A DNA stretch of 64,000 nucleotides from Gammaproteobacteria bacterium (GCA_018814405.1 JAHIZO010000005.1:422684-486683), one strand, 5' to 3'. Shown: positions 38,290 to 49,313, counted from the first letter of the stretch. Notes: generated by a model from the sequence alone, not told the origin. Numbers and translations: made by a program.

Positions 38290-41205
38290 TTAGAGTTGAT
38301 CAAGAATACTTTGCGCACTGGCTCGCTGCTCATCATCGCCGTCACGCATCACTTCTTCGAGAATCTCTTTCGCACCGGCCCCATCACCCATCTCTTGATA
38401 GGCTTTGGCAAGATCGAGTTTGGTAGCAACTTCCTGCCACCTCTCATCCTTCACCTCTGAAACCGGACTAGGCTCTTCGGTGCCGCCTAGTGCATCCAGA
38501 TTCAAGCTGATATCTCCCAAGCCAATATCCATCGGCGCCGAAGGCTTCTCTTCCTCAGATTGAACCTCTTCCGGAATATCCAGTGTAAAGGCCAGACCAT
38601 CATCAGCTGCAGGAGCCTCAGCTTTCGCAGCGGCAGGAATAGCCTCCGCTCCTTCTGAATGATTCGAAGTCACATCAAACATCAGATCATCCAGCCCCTC
38701 GGACACTTCAGGCTCGTTACCTTCCGCAGATTCAACCGGCGCCTGGAAACCTGGATGCGTAGCAGTCACGTCGAACACCATATCATCCGATGCACCAGCC
38801 TCTTCAGTTGAGTCAGCTTGCTCCTCAATCATCTGGCTTGGAACGCCTGAATGCGTGGAGGTCACATCAAAAATCAAATCATCAGATGCTGCAGATTCCG
38901 CATTGCTCTCATCTTTTGGCGCATGTGCTTCAATTGCGGAATCACTATCCTGCTGTGCTCCGGTGATATCAAAGTCCATCGCACCTTCACTTACAGCCTG
39001 CCTATCCTCTGCGGAAAGGATGGACGTAGTCTCACTGGATGCTGCCTTTGGTTGCATGACTACCGTACCCAGGAAATCTTCAGCTAGAACATTCGCTTCT
39101 TCGTTCTCAGTCGCGCTTATATCCATCTTCATGGTGGCAAGCGGACTCGCCTCATCCTCTGGAGAAGAAGTGCCGAAACCAAGATCGAAATCGACTGCAG
39201 GATCTACTGCCGTCTCTTCGACTTGGGGTGCGGCGGCTTCACTTGCCTCACCCTCACCGCCGTAGAACGGATTGCCGGGCTCAAGCTCGCGTCCCATGGC
39301 AGCGGCCTGCAGCCATGCCGCCTCATCGCCTCCATCCTTGATCTGGCGCGCAAATGTCATAAATGCGTTCGCATCCTTGCGAGTCGCGTAGATCGACAGC
39401 AGTTTGAGAATGATCTGCACATCACCCGGCTTGGAATTCAGTGCTTCCTTCAATACCTCTTCGGCCTGTACGTCACGACCGAAAGTGAGGAACAGATCTG
39501 CCTCGGCGATCGGATCAACCTCATCGGAAGATTGCTCTTCGTTGCTATCTTCAGCTTGCTGGGTGAAATCGCCCGTATCAGGCGACGGCATCACAGGCTC
39601 GGCAATACGTCCTGTTGAGCTACCTACATCTTCTGCATCAGACGCAACAGCTGCGACCGATTTTTTCGGAACCGGCTTACCACTTCGACGCGACAGCCAG
39701 AAACCCACACCCAGCAATGCGAGCAGTCCAGCAGCCCCCCCACCCAGCAATACCGGGTCTTCCAGCAGACTATCGACCAATGAAACCTCTACCGGCGGCG
39801 CCTCAACTGGTGAGGGAACAGCGGGCTTGACTACAGGTTTGGCTGGTACAGGCGCACTCGCTCCGATCGAAGCAGTTGCAACGCCCGCATCCGGAGTTGA
39901 CGTAGCTTTTTTCGCCGCTTCAGCCTGTTGCTTCTTCAGCTCTGCAAGCCTCTCCAGATCTTTGACGTTCTTTTCGAGTAGTGCCGTACGATCTTGTGCT
40001 TCCTTCAGCGCCTTGGTTTTGGCGACAGACTCTTCTTCCTTGCTGCTTGCAGAGCCGCCAGCCTTACCATCTCCGGGCGCCTCTCCCTTGGAGAGTTTCA
40101 GCACTTCCGTTGGGGCTTCCTTACCAGCAGTTTTCTCGGTTACCGCGGCAGTCACTTTGCCAGAGGTTCCCTGCTGCGCAGTTTGCTCACGTGCTTCAGC
40201 GCGGACAGCGGCAAGTTGCTGACGATAGGCGTTCCAATCTTGCACTTGGGCACGGTAGACCTTCACTGCCTCACCTTGTCCAACCGCTTCTATCTCGGCA
40301 GCATCAGGGATGCGAATGATCTTGCCTGCTTTCAGGCGGTTCATATTCTTGCCCATGAAGGCATTACTGTTGGCACGATACATCGCCACCAACATACGCT
40401 CCAAACTGACATCAGCCGGCTTGACCTTCAGTGCAATCTTGCTCAACGAATCGCCACGCACTACTTTGATGTCGACATTTTCGGAAACTGGAATAGCCTC
40501 TTCCTTGCTCAAAGCATCTTCCACTATGACGGGAGCGGATTCCACTACTGGCTCCGAAGGCATCGAAGCAGTTTCTTCCGTCGCCGCCGCTTCAGGGGCA
40601 GGAGATTCTTCTGCAACAGCTGGCTCTGCATTCAGGGATTCAGTATGCGCATCAGCAGATGCCATATCTGAAGACACTTCCGGGGCGGCTGGTGTAATGC
40701 GTGCCTCTGGCATAGCTTTCGGCATTGGCAGCGGCTCGCTCAGTGCTGGCGGCGTCGAAACGACGGGGGCGATAGGTGTAACCGCTTCAGCCTGCGGCTC
40801 AACAATAAACCCGACAGGATCAAGCAAGAAGGTGTATTCGCGCATCAACTTGCCAGACGGCCAAGCAACCTCGACCAGCAACGTAACAAAGGGCTCGTTT
40901 ACAGGTTGGACAGAACTGATTTTTACTCGGGGCTGTGCACTATCGCGATTGGTGATCTCGAACTTGAGTTTGGGGAGTGCGTAGGGATAGTCGATACCGG
41001 CGGCTTTGAATGCCTCTGCAGATGCAAGCTTGGCGACAATACTGTTTCGGTCCGCCTTGGCCACAGCCACCAGTTCAATCTCTGCTTTCAGCGGTTGCCC
41101 CAGATTGGAACTGACTGCCATACCACCAAGACCCGTCGCACTCGCGATACCGGATACCAGCAAGCAGGCAATATAGCCCGACGTTTTTAGAATTGTTTTC
41201 AGCAC
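38290..41205 (-). CDS. fimV: FimV/HubP-like polar landmark protein
   Basis: 971 residues. Signal peptide and FimV N-terminal domain (ATGLGGMAVSSNLGQPLKAEIELV), LysM-like peptidoglycan-binding region near residue 247 (VVRGDSLSKIALKV), one membrane helix near 480-500 (LLGGGAAGLLALLGVGFWL), a long acidic cytoplasmic part and a C-terminal TPR-like FimV domain (DLAKAYQEMGDGAGAKEIL). Homologs organise the cell pole and support type IV pili and motility. The acidic part contains three copies of a DD[LM]xFDVTxxH segment near residues 778, 808 and 842. Confidence 0.92.
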   Translation of the reverse strand: MLKTILKTSGYIACLLVSGIASATGLGGMAVSSNLGQPLKAEIELVAVAKADRNSIVAKLASAEAFKAAGIDYPYALPKLKFEITNRDSAQPRVKISSVQPVNEPFVTLLVEVAWPSGKLMREYTFLLDPVGFIVEPQAEAVTPIAPVVSTPPALSEPLPMPKAMPEARITPAAPEVSSDMASADAHTESLNAEPAVAEESPAPEAAATEETASMPSEPVVESAPVIVEDALSKEEAIPVSENVDIKVVRGDSLSKIALKVKPADVSLERMLVAMYRANSNAFMGKNMNRLKAGKIIRIPDAAEIEAVGQGEAVKVYRAQVQDWNAYRQQLAAVRAEAREQTAQQGTSGKVTAAVTEKTAGKEAPTEVLKLSKGEAPGDGKAGGSASSKEEESVAKTKALKEAQDRTALLEKNVKDLERLAELKKQQAEAAKKATSTPDAGVATASIGASAPVPAKPVVKPAVPSPVEAPPVEVSLVDSLLEDPVLLGGGAAGLLALLGVGFWLSRRSGKPVPKKSVAAVASDAEDVGSSTGRIAEPVMPSPDTGDFTQQAEDSNEEQSSDEVDPIAEADLFLTFGRDVQAEEVLKEALNSKPGDVQIILKLLSIYATRKDANAFMTFARQIKDGGDEAAWLQAAAMGRELEPGNPFYGGEGEASEAAAPQVEETAVDPAVDFDLGFGTSSPEDEASPLATMKMDISATENEEANVLAEDFLGTVVMQPKAASSETTSILSAEDRQAVSEGAMDFDITGAQQDSDSAIEAHAPKDESNAESAASDDLIFDVTSTHSGVPSQMIEEQADSTEEAGASDDMVFDVTATHPGFQAPVESAEGNEPEVSEGLDDLMFDVTSNHSEGAEAIPAAAKAEAPAADDGLAFTLDIPEEVQSEEEKPSAPMDIGLGDISLNLDALGGTEEPSPVSEVKDERWQEVATKLDLAKAYQEMGDGAGAKEILEEVMRDGDDEQRASAQSILDQL

Positions 41206-41238
41206 ACTGCCACCCTCATTCTTTCCCTGACGATATTC

Positions 41239-41267
41239 AGACTAACATCAGAGGGTTAGTGATGCAA
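41239..41267 (-). promoter_or_regulatory. Candidate promoter of fimV
   Basis: TTGCAT (41267-41262), 17 bases, TAGTCT (41244-41239) in the fimV direction, giving a leader of about 25-30 bases. It lies in the 120-base gap between asd and fimV, which otherwise shows nothing I recognise. Confidence 0.35.
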
Positions 41268-41325
41268 GCTCACCCACCCTCTAGGTTCAGGCACTAACCA
41301 GCGGTAATCAACCGGATTTTTGCCC

Positions 41326-42426
41326 CTAGCCCAATAAAATTCGCAACATACGACGTAGCGGCTCAGCCGCCCCCCACAGCAACTGGTCACCACAAACAAA
41401 GGCACTTACATACTCAGGGCCCAATTCCATCTTACGCACGCGGCCAACTGCGATATCCAGCCTTCCAGTTACGGAAGCCGGTGTCAATTCGCGCATCGAC
41501 GCTTCGCGCTGGTTCGGCACGAATTTGACCCACGGATTACCCCCTTTGACCATCGCCTCGATCTCTTCCAAAGACACATCTTTCTTTAGTTTGATCGTTA
41601 ACGCCAAGCTATGGCTACGCATAGCACCGATACGCACGCACAGCCCGTCTACGGGAATGACGTCAGTCGTTCCCAATATCTTGTTTACCTCGGCCTTGCC
41701 TTTCCATTCTTCTTTGGATTGGCCATTTTCGAGCTGCTTGTCGATCCATGGAATCAAGCTACCTGCCAGAGGCACCCCGAAATGAGCTACCGGCATAGCC
41801 TCTGAGCGCATCGTCTCTGTCAGTAAGCGGTCGATTTCAAGGATAGGAGATTTGGGGTCGGCCAACATACCGGCGACGGAAGCATGTGCAACGCCCATCT
41901 GGCTCAACAACTCGCGCATATTCTGCGCGCCAGCGCCCGAGGCAGCCTGATAGGTCATAGAAGAAACCCACTCCACCAGACCTGCATGGAACAAACCACC
42001 CAAGCCCATCAGCAGGATGCTGTTGGTGCAGTTGCCGCCGATGTAATTCTTGATGCCTTTTTCCAGTGCCGCGTCGATCACATTGCGATTGACTGGATCG
42101 AGGATGATCACCGCATCTTTTTCCATACGCAAAGTCGAAGCCGCATCGATCCAGTAACCGTTCCAACCGGCAGCACGCAGTTTCGGAAATATCTCAGTCG
42201 TGTAATCACCGCCCTGACAGGAGATGATGACATCCATCGCCTTCAGCTCGTTGACATCCTTCGCATCCTTCAATGCCACCCCGCGCCCTTCAGCAGGCGC
42301 CTCACCACCTACATTGGAGGTGGTGAAAAACACTGCATCGATCAGGTCAAAGTCCTTCTCCTCACGCATACGCTGCATGAGCACTGAACCGACCATCCCG
42401 CGCCATCCGATCAAACCTACTTTCAT
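41326..42426 (-). CDS. asd: Aspartate-semialdehyde dehydrogenase
   Basis: 366 residues from ATG 42426, with AAGGA upstream. It makes aspartate semialdehyde for Lys, Thr, Met and diaminopimelate. [19 protein letters not shown] binds NADP, the catalytic Cys is in GGNCTNSI near residue 131, and [19 protein letters not shown] follows. This is the long proteobacterial form. It follows leuB after 20 bases. Confidence 0.98.
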   Translation of the reverse strand: MKVGLIGWRGMVGSVLMQRMREEKDFDLIDAVFFTTSNVGGEAPAEGRGVALKDAKDVNELKAMDVIISCQGGDYTTEIFPKLRAAGWNGYWIDAASTLRMEKDAVIILDPVNRNVIDAALEKGIKNYIGGNCTNSILLMGLGGLFHAGLVEWVSSMTYQAASGAGAQNMRELLSQMGVAHASVAGMLADPKSPILEIDRLLTETMRSEAMPVAHFGVPLAGSLIPWIDKQLENGQSKEEWKGKAEVNKILGTTDVIPVDGLCVRIGAMRSHSLALTIKLKKDVSLEEIEAMVKGGNPWVKFVPNQREASMRELTPASVTGRLDIAVGRVRKMELGPEYVSAFVCGDQLLWGAAEPLRRMLRILLG

Positions 42427-42446
42427 GATTTGTCCTTGCTTCTGAA

Positions 42447-43502
42447 TTAAAGCGCCGCAACCACTGCGTCGCCCATCGCTGCACAACCCACTTTATTGCC
42501 ACCCTCAGTGTAAATATCCGCTGTGCGATAACCTTGTGCCAATGCTTTCTTCACTGCATCTTCGATACGTACCGCATTCGCTTCATCATTGAAGGTGTAG
42601 CGCAACATCATCGCAGCAGACAAGATGGTCGCCAAGGGATTAGCGACGTCCTTACCTGCGATGTCGGGTGCAGAACCATGACTAGGCTCGTACATACCTT
42701 TGTTGTTCGCATCCAGCGAAGCAGATGGAAGCATACCAATAGAACCAGTCAGCATCGAGGCCTCATCGGACAGGATGTCGCCAAAGATGTTGCCGGTGAC
42801 CATCACGTCGAATTGCTTGGGCGCACGAATAAGTTGCATCGCAGCGTTGTCCACATACATGTGCGACAACTCGACTTCCGGATATTCCTTGGATAGTTCG
42901 ATCATCACCTGACGCCACAGCTCAGTGGTCTCCAGCACGTTGGCCTTATCCACGGAACACACTTTCTTGTTGCGCTTCATAGCGATATCGAATGCGACGC
43001 GACCGATGCGTTTGATCTCGGTCTCGTTATAGCGCATGGTGTTGATGCCTTCGCGCTCACCGTTCTCCAGCGTGGAGATACCGCGCGGTTGACCGAAGTA
43101 GATGTCGCCTGTCAGTTCGCGCACGATCATGATGTCCAGACCGGACACCACTTCCGGCTTCAGCGTGGAAGCAGAAGCCAGTTCCGGATACAGCAATGCG
43201 GGACGTAGATTGGCGAACAGGTTCAGTTCTTTTCGAATGCGCAGCAGACCGCGCTCAGGACGCAGATGACGTTCCAACTTGTCATACTTCCAGTCACCCA
43301 CCGCGCCCAGCAACACAGCGTCGGAAGCCTTGGCAAGTGCCAGTGTCGCATCCGGCAGCGGATCGCCCGCCGCCTCATATCCGGCGCCACCGATAGGCGC
43401 CTCTTCCATTTGCAGGCCGATGTTCAACGCGTTCAAAACCTTCACGGCTTGCGCCACGATCTCGGGACCGATGCCGTCACCCGGCAATACTGCGATCTTC
43501 AT
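42447..43502 (-). CDS. leuB: 3-isopropylmalate dehydrogenase
   Basis: 351 residues from ATG 43502. It oxidatively decarboxylates 3-isopropylmalate in leucine synthesis. [11 protein letters not shown] at the N-terminus, the substrate Arg loop [14 protein letters not shown], and [25 protein letters not shown] are diagnostic. It lies 22 bases after leuD. Confidence 0.98.
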   Translation of the reverse strand: MKIAVLPGDGIGPEIVAQAVKVLNALNIGLQMEEAPIGGAGYEAAGDPLPDATLALAKASDAVLLGAVGDWKYDKLERHLRPERGLLRIRKELNLFANLRPALLYPELASASTLKPEVVSGLDIMIVRELTGDIYFGQPRGISTLENGEREGINTMRYNETEIKRIGRVAFDIAMKRNKKVCSVDKANVLETTELWRQVMIELSKEYPEVELSHMYVDNAAMQLIRAPKQFDVMVTGNIFGDILSDEASMLTGSIGMLPSASLDANNKGMYEPSHGSAPDIAGKDVANPLATILSAAMMLRYTFNDEANAVRIEDAVKKALAQGYRTADIYTEGGNKVGCAAMGDAVVAAL

Positions 43503-43524
43503 GCTCTCATCCAATCGAAAAATA

Positions 43525-44163
43525 TTATGCGTACAGCCAAGGTTGCGCTGCGCGATGCTTCACTTCGAAAGCTTTAATGTCATCCACGTGCTGCAAGGTC
43601 AGGCCGATATCATCCAGACCATTCAACAAGCAATGCTTACGGAACGCATCCACCTCGAAGGCGGTCTCTTTACCATCAGGCGTTGCAATGACCTGACGCT
43701 CAAGATCGACCTTCAGCTTGTAGCCTTCGTTGGTTGCGACTGCTTTGAACAGTTCGTCCACGACGGAGGCATCCAGCTTAATCGGTAACAGACCATTCTT
43801 GAAGCAGTTATTGAAGAAAATATCAGCAAAGCTGGGTGCAATGACGACTTGGAAACCATAGTCTTCCAAAGCCCAAGGTGCATGCTCGCGCGATGATCCG
43901 CAGCCGAAGTTCTCGCGTGCCAGCAACACCTGCGCCCCCTGATAGCGCGACTGGTTCAGCACGAAGTCCGGATTGATCTGACGCTTGCTGTTATCCATGC
44001 CCGGCTCGCCATGGTCCAGATAACGCCATTCGTCGAACGCATTGGGGCCGAAGCCGGATCGTTTGATCGACTTCAAAAACTGTTTGGGAATGATGGCGTC
44101 CGTATCCACGTTGGCACGATCCAACGGCACGACCAAGCCATCAAGCAAGTTAAATTTGCGCAT
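43525..44163 (-). CDS. leuD: 3-isopropylmalate dehydratase small subunit
   Basis: 212 residues, the swivel domain of isopropylmalate isomerase, partner of Leu[20 protein letters not shown] and [13 protein letters not shown] are the signatures. The start is 2 bases after the entericidin-like lipoprotein gene, so those two are coupled. Confidence 0.97.
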   Translation of the reverse strand: MRKFNLLDGLVVPLDRANVDTDAIIPKQFLKSIKRSGFGPNAFDEWRYLDHGEPGMDNSKRQINPDFVLNQSRYQGAQVLLARENFGCGSSREHAPWALEDYGFQVVIAPSFADIFFNNCFKNGLLPIKLDASVVDELFKAVATNEGYKLKVDLERQVIATPDGKETAFEVDAFRKHCLLNGLDDIGLTLQHVDDIKAFEVKHRAAQPWLYA

Positions 44164-44165
44164 AA

Positions 44166-44288
44166 TTATTTAGAGGCAGCCTTTTCGATCGCCTGCCCGC
44201 CCTTTTGAATATCTTCACCCAAACCTTTGAACGTGTTGCACCCCGCCAGCGCCACGAGAACGACAACACCCAAAACAAATTTCTTCAT
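44166..44288 (-). CDS. Entericidin-family small lipoprotein
   Basis: A 40-residue frame from ATG 44288, too short for standard gene finders. It encodes [17 protein letters not shown], a signal peptide ending in the lipobox LAGC, followed by [20 protein letters not shown], the amphipathic entericidin A/B core. AAAGGGATGGGC precedes the start. It sits between leuC and leuD, with 11 and 2 bases to its neighbours. Entericidins form a toxin/antidote lipoprotein pair in E. coli; here only one copy exists and its role in a leu operon is not known. Confidence 0.88.
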   Translation of the reverse strand: MKKFVLGVVVLVALAGCNTFKGLGEDIQKGGQAIEKAASK

Positions 44289-44299
44289 GCCCATCCCTT

Positions 44300-45703
44300 T
44301 CACGATTTGCTCACGTCAACAAAATGCCCTGCGATAGCAGCGGCAGCAGCCATTGCGGGACTCACCAAATGCGTGCGACTGCCCTGCCCTTGGCGCCCTT
44401 CGAAGTTGCGGTTCGAAGTCGACGCGCAACGTTCGCCGGATTCCAAACGATCATCATTCATCGCCAGACACATCGAGCAACCCGGATCACGCCACTCGAA
44501 GCCAGCTTCGATGAATACCTTGTCCAAGCCTTCCTTTTCGGCCTGCGCCTTCACCAAGCCAGAACCCGGCACCACCATCGCCAGTTTGATGTTGGCCGCG
44601 ACCTTCTTGCCCTTCGCTACGGCAGCCGCTTCGCGCATATCTTCGATACGCCCATTGGTGCATGAGCCGATGAACACCTTGTCCACCTTGATCTCTGAAA
44701 TCGGCGTATTGGCCTGCAAGCCCATGTACTGCAAGGCACGCTCCCAGTCACTGCGTTTAACAGCATCCGGTGCAGAAGCAGGATCCGGCACGTGACCATT
44801 GATATCCGTCACCATCTCCGGCGACGTTCCCCAAGTCACTTGCGGCTTGATCTGCGCAGCATCCAATTCCACCGTCGCATCGAACTTCGCCCCGTCGTCT
44901 GAATGCAATGTCTCCCAGTAGCCAACAGCCTTATCCCAGTTCTCGCCTTGCGGTGCGAACGGACGGCCTTTCACATATTCGATGGTCGTATCGTCAGCTG
45001 CCACCATGCCTGCGCGCGCACCGGCTTCGATCGCCATATTGCACAAGGTCATGCGACCTTCCATGCTCAAGCCACGAATGGCAGAGCCCGCGAATTCGAT
45101 GGCGTAGCCCGTACCACCTGCCGTACCGATCTTGCCAATCACTGCCAGCGCAACATCTTTTGCGCTCACGCCACGGCCCAACACGCCGTCGACTTTGACC
45201 AGCATGGCTTTGGATTTCTTCGCCACCAAACACTGCGTCGCCATCACATGCTCGACCTCGGAAGTGCCGATGCCGTGAGCCAGCGCGGCGAATGCGCCGT
45301 GCGTGCTGGTATGCGAATCACCGCACACCACGGTCATACCCGGCAAGGTCGCGCCCTGCTCCGGCCCCATCACATGCACCACGCCTTGGCGGATATCGCC
45401 CATCTTGAATTCGACGATGCCGAATTCGGCGCAGTTCGCATCCAGCGTCTCCACTTGCAAGCGCGAGATCGGATCGGCGATACCCGCAGCACGGTTGGTG
45501 GTCGGCACGTTGTGATCCGGCACGGCCAACATCGAGGCGGTACGCCACGGCTTGCGCTTAGCAAGCTTCAGACCTTCGAAGGCTTGTGGGCTGGTGACTT
45601 CATGCACCAATTGACGGTCGATATAGATCAGCGCGGTGCCGTCGGCATCCTGCCGCACCACGTGAGAATCCCAGAGTTTGTCGTATAAGGTTTTGGCGTT
45701 CAT
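44300..45703 (-). CDS. leuC: 3-isopropylmalate dehydratase large subunit
   Basis: 467 residues from ATG 45703. This aconitase-like subunit carries a [4Fe-4S] cluster; the ligands are Cys in GSCTNG (near 347) and the pair in DPGCSMC (near 407 and 410). [33 protein letters not shown] is typical. It starts 24 bases after leuA ends. Confidence 0.98.
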   Translation of the reverse strand: MNAKTLYDKLWDSHVVRQDADGTALIYIDRQLVHEVTSPQAFEGLKLAKRKPWRTASMLAVPDHNVPTTNRAAGIADPISRLQVETLDANCAEFGIVEFKMGDIRQGVVHVMGPEQGATLPGMTVVCGDSHTSTHGAFAALAHGIGTSEVEHVMATQCLVAKKSKAMLVKVDGVLGRGVSAKDVALAVIGKIGTAGGTGYAIEFAGSAIRGLSMEGRMTLCNMAIEAGARAGMVAADDTTIEYVKGRPFAPQGENWDKAVGYWETLHSDDGAKFDATVELDAAQIKPQVTWGTSPEMVTDINGHVPDPASAPDAVKRSDWERALQYMGLQANTPISEIKVDKVFIGSCTNGRIEDMREAAAVAKGKKVAANIKLAMVVPGSGLVKAQAEKEGLDKVFIEAGFEWRDPGCSMCLAMNDDRLESGERCASTSNRNFEGRQGQGSRTHLVSPAMAAAAAIAGHFVDVSKS

Positions 45704-45727
45704 TTCAGTTCCCAAAGAAGCGCGCGA

Positions 45728-47455
45728 TTATGCCACAGCGGATGCTGCATCCAAAGCGAGCGCGCCCGTTTCAATACTCTGCATCGTCGAAGGCAATCCG
45801 ATCCGGTCGACACCACTCACCAGCGCCTTGATAGATGCCGTCACAATATTGGCATCCACACCCACGCCATAGCAAACTCGGCCACCCTGCGCATCAGCCA
45901 TCTCCATGAAAGCACAGGCCCGCGCCTCCCCCGCCTCGCGACTGGCAGCCATCGAGCGCTCTTCGTAGCTGCGCACCTGCACACGGATACCGGCGCGCTG
46001 CAAGGCATGCACCGCAGCATCAACCGGCCCATTCCCCTCTCCCGTGAGCTGATGCAAAACACCCCGGATATCCACATTCAGGCGGATACCCTGCCTGCCA
46101 TCCTGCTCGAACAGATGATGCTCTCGGTAATGCACCGGCTCGACTGGGTCGATATAGGCCGCCGCGAACAAACGCCATATATTGTCCGCGCTGACCTCAC
46201 CCCCATGTTTATCCGCATGAGCCTGCACCACGCCGGAGAATTCCACCTGCAAACGGCGCGGCATGACGATGCCGTATTCCGATTCCAGCAGATAGGCGAT
46301 GCCTCCCTTGCCAGACTGGCTATTCACGCGGATCACCGAGTCATAGTTGCGCCCCACATCCTTCGGATCGACAGGAAGATAAGGCACACTCCAATTCGCA
46401 TCCGGCTGTTGCACAGCGAATCCCTTCTTGATCGCATCCTGATGCGAACCGGAGAACGCGGTGAACACCAAATCTCCCACATACGGATGACGGGGATGAA
46501 TGGGTAACTGGTTGCAGTGCTCGACCGTGCGTGCAATGGCATCGATATCGGAGAAATCCAAGCCCGGATCGATACCTTGCGTGTAGAGATTCATCGCCAA
46601 AGTCACGATATCTACATTACCGGTACGCTCCCCGTTACCGAACAAACAACCTTCGACACGATCCGCACCCGCCATCTGCGCAAGTTCGGCTGACGCCACA
46701 GCAGTTCCTCGGTCGTTATGCGTATGCAAACTAAGAATGATGCTGTCGCGTCGCGCAAGGTGACGGTGCATCCATTCGATCTGATCGGCATAGACATTCG
46801 GCGTGGCAAGTTCCACGGTAGTCGGCAAGTTGAGGATCACCTTATCTTCCGGTGTCGCGCCCCATGCCTCGGTCACCGCATCGCAGATCTCCAACGAAAA
46901 ATCGAGCTCCGCCGCCGTGAAAGTCTCTGGGCTGTATTCAAGCACCCATTCCGTTTCTGGCTGCTCTACTGCCAACTGCCTGACCAACTTCACAGCAGAT
47001 ACAGCCATATCGATGACCTCGGCCTTGCTCATACGGAATACGGTTTCGCGGAACGTCTTCGATACCGGGTTGTACACATGCACGATGGCGCGCCGCGCGC
47101 CCTTGAGCGATTCCATGGTGCGGCGGATCAGATGCTCACGTGCCTGGGTCAACACTTCGATGGTGACATCCTGCGGAATATGACCGCCCTCGATCAGTTC
47201 GCGCACAAAGTTGAAATCCGTTGCCGAAGCCGAAGGAAAGGCCACCTCGATCTCCTTGAAGCCGATCTCGCACAGCATGCGGAACATGCGCATCTTGCGC
47301 TCGGCATCCATAGGCTCGAACAACGATTGATTGCCATCGCGCAAGTCGGTACTCATCCAGATCGGCGGCTTGGTGATGGTGCGACTCGGCCATTGGCGGT
47401 CGGCAAGCTCAATGGCCGGGAACGGCCGATATTTGGTTTCGGGATGCTTCAACAT
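45728..47455 (-). CDS. leuA: 2-isopropylmalate synthase, long (yeast/actinobacterial) type
   Basis: 575 residues from ATG 47455, which has AAAGGT upstream. It condenses acetyl-CoA with 2-oxoisovalerate, the committed leucine step. The barrel shows [16 protein letters not shown], the metal ligands HTHND and the loop [17 protein letters not shown]. The C-terminal LeuA dimer domain (about 440-575) is the site of leucine feedback in the family. The length and the [18 protein letters not shown] start mark the long form rather than the ~515-residue E. coli form. It is divergent from an Lrp-type regulator. Confidence 0.96.
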   Translation of the reverse strand: MLKHPETKYRPFPAIELADRQWPSRTITKPPIWMSTDLRDGNQSLFEPMDAERKMRMFRMLCEIGFKEIEVAFPSASATDFNFVRELIEGGHIPQDVTIEVLTQAREHLIRRTMESLKGARRAIVHVYNPVSKTFRETVFRMSKAEVIDMAVSAVKLVRQLAVEQPETEWVLEYSPETFTAAELDFSLEICDAVTEAWGATPEDKVILNLPTTVELATPNVYADQIEWMHRHLARRDSIILSLHTHNDRGTAVASAELAQMAGADRVEGCLFGNGERTGNVDIVTLAMNLYTQGIDPGLDFSDIDAIARTVEHCNQLPIHPRHPYVGDLVFTAFSGSHQDAIKKGFAVQQPDANWSVPYLPVDPKDVGRNYDSVIRVNSQSGKGGIAYLLESEYGIVMPRRLQVEFSGVVQAHADKHGGEVSADNIWRLFAAAYIDPVEPVHYREHHLFEQDGRQGIRLNVDIRGVLHQLTGEGNGPVDAAVHALQRAGIRVQVRSYEERSMAASREAGEARACAFMEMADAQGGRVCYGVGVDANIVTASIKALVSGVDRIGLPSTMQSIETGALALDAASAVA

Positions 47456-47547
47456 GACCTTTATCTCCTTGGCGACTGAAAAACTCAACGAGAGGAATCA
47501 TAGAGACAAACCCTTGGCATACGCTTGCGTATTCATCCACCTAAATT

Positions 47548-47609
47548 GCAATATCGGCAATATAATTGCGCATAAATGCATTTATGCTTTGGATATATGA
47601 ATTTATATC
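47548..47609. promoter_or_regulatory. Phased palindromes in the leuA-lrp divergent gap (candidate Lrp operators)
   Basis: Three inverted elements are visible. GCAAT-N12-ATTGC spans 47548-47569, the perfect 18-base palindrome GCATAAATGCATTTATGC spans 47570-47587, and GATATA-N6-TATATC spans 47592-47609. Their centres are 20 and 22 bases apart, about two helical turns. The last one lies 18 bases before the regulator gene. This is the spacing expected for an Lrp-type octamer wrapping DNA, but binding is inferred. Confidence 0.65.
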
Positions 47610-47627
47610 AGAATTCAGGAGAATGTT

Positions 47628-48089
47628 ATGCAACTCGACAACTACGATCTGCAAATCTTGCGAACCCTGCAAGCAGAAGGACGCATCAGCAATCAGGAAC
47701 TGGCCGATCGCATCAGCCTCACTCCCTCCCCTTGCCTGCGCCGCTTGCACGCACTGGAAGACGCCGGCCTCATCACCGGCTACCGCGCGATACTCGATGC
47801 AAAAAAACTAGGCTTGTCGTTGATGGCGCTCATCCTGATATCAATGGACAAGCACACACCTGAACGCCTCGACAACTTCGAAGCGAAAGTAGTGGATATC
47901 CCAGATGTGCTCGAATGCCTGCTGATCACCGGACAAGATGCCGATTACCAGCTCAAGGTGGTCGTGAAAGATATGGATGCCTATCAGGAGTTGCTACTGA
48001 ACCGCATCACCCGTATCGAAGGCGTCACCGGCGTGCATTCCAGCTTTGTATTGCGGCGGGTGGTGGATAAGACGGCGTTGGCGCTGTGA
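47628..48089 (+). CDS. Lrp/AsnC-family transcriptional regulator
   Basis: 153 residues. The N-terminal HTH is LDNYDLQILRTLQAEGRISNQELADRISLTPSPCLRRLHALEDAGLITGY, nearly the Lrp consensus. The C-terminal RAM domain (AKKLGLSLMALILISMD, LECLLITGQDADYQLKVVVKD) binds amino acids and makes octamers. AGGAG precedes the start. Its position divergent to leuA suggests control of the leucine operon and of itself. It could be Lrp itself or a paralog. Confidence 0.92.
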   Translation: MQLDNYDLQILRTLQAEGRISNQELADRISLTPSPCLRRLHALEDAGLITGYRAILDAKKLGLSLMALILISMDKHTPERLDNFEAKVVDIPDVLECLLITGQDADYQLKVVVKDMDAYQELLLNRITRIEGVTGVHSSFVLRRVVDKTALAL

Positions 48090-48091
48090 GT

Positions 48092-49258
48092 TTATGCGGC
48101 AGGTGTTTGACTTCTGGCGATGTGCCGCACTTTCCACACCATCAACAACAATCCGGCAAACCCCATCAGTGCACTGAAGGTGTACAAGGCCGAGCCGCCC
48201 CAGTGTTGCCAGATCGGGCCGCTGGCCAGTCCGCCCAGTACGCCGCCTGCGCCATAAGTCACGCTACCGAACAAAGCCTGGCCGCGCGATTGATGCCGCC
48301 CTTGAAAGAACTCATGTATCAGGCCCACCGACGCCGCATGGAAAGAGCCGAAGGTGAAGGCGTGCATCACCTGTGCCAATAACAACAGGTAAACGATATC
48401 CACCGTCCAGCCGATCAGCAGGAAGCGGACAACTGCCGCTACCAAGCTGAACAACAAGATGCGCTCGAAGCCGAAGCGCCGCACCAGTGCCGGCATCAGG
48501 AAGAACACGCCGATCTCGCAGATCACCCCCAATGCCCACAGCCCGCCGACCGCGCTCTTGGCATAACCGTGCTCCACCAGATAGATAGAGAAGAAGGTGT
48601 AATACGGGCCATGCGCCACGGCCATCAGGAAGCTGGCACCCAGCAAAGCCAGCACGCGCGGTTGCATGACGATCTGGCGGATAGGCTGATGGTCGGTGTG
48701 ATGCGCCAGCACTTCGGTCTTGGGTATCTCGCGTGCGAACAGCAGGATGCCGATTTCGCATAACAGCCCTGCCCACAACAGCCAGGCGATGGCGATGTAG
48801 TCAAAGGCATAACCCAAACCGACTACCGACACAATGAAGCCCACCGACCCCCAGGAGCGCAGCCGTCCGTAGTGCGCCGTGTTCTTGCCCAGATAGGTCA
48901 GTGTGGTCGCCTCCACCAGCGGCATCGAGGCGCTCCAAAAGAAGTTCATCAGCAACATCACCGCGAACAAGCCCCAGAAGCTTTCGGTGAAGAACACCCC
49001 CGCATAGAACAGCGCGCTCAGCCCCGCCGCAGCCACCACGACTTCCTGCCGTTTGCCCGTATGGTCGGCCAACCATCCCCACAAACTGGGCGCGACCATA
49101 CGCATCACCGGTTGTAAAGACATCAGGATGGCGATATCGATGGCATCGAAACGCAGCGATTGCAGGTAGAGGCTCCAATATGGGGAGAACATCCCCACGA
49201 AGGCAAAGTAAAAGAAGTAGAAACCGGCGATACGCCAGTGGTAATTGCGGGTAGTCAT
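48092..49258 (-). CDS. MFS transporter of the HcaT / 3-phenylpropionate permease type
   Basis: 388 residues from ATG 49258, twelve predicted membrane helices. AGFYFFYFAFVGMFSPYWSLYLQSL at the N-terminus and ADHTGKRQEVVVAAAG (loop 2-3 motif) place it in the MFS_1_like family with HcaT. Substrate is not known. The longer upstream open frame would run into the heat-shock promoter of grpE and is not used. It converges with the Lrp gene with 2 bases between stops. Confidence 0.85.
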   Translation of the reverse strand: MTTRNYHWRIAGFYFFYFAFVGMFSPYWSLYLQSLRFDAIDIAILMSLQPVMRMVAPSLWGWLADHTGKRQEVVVAAAGLSALFYAGVFFTESFWGLFAVMLLMNFFWSASMPLVEATTLTYLGKNTAHYGRLRSWGSVGFIVSVVGLGYAFDYIAIAWLLWAGLLCEIGILLFAREIPKTEVLAHHTDHQPIRQIVMQPRVLALLGASFLMAVAHGPYYTFFSIYLVEHGYAKSAVGGLWALGVICEIGVFFLMPALVRRFGFERILLFSLVAAVVRFLLIGWTVDIVYLLLLAQVMHAFTFGSFHAASVGLIHEFFQGRHQSRGQALFGSVTYGAGGVLGGLASGPIWQHWGGSALYTFSALMGFAGLLLMVWKVRHIARSQTPAA

Positions 49259-49313
49259 AGCGGGACTGTGTTGAACGGCGCGCATTATCGCACCAAAAAA
49301 TTTCCCGCTACCT

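Noticed and set aside
47498-47581. A 27-codon frame upstream of leuA as a leucine attenuator leader peptide
   Set aside because: It contains scattered but no consecutive Leu codons, overlaps the palindrome, and is not followed by a terminator hairpin.
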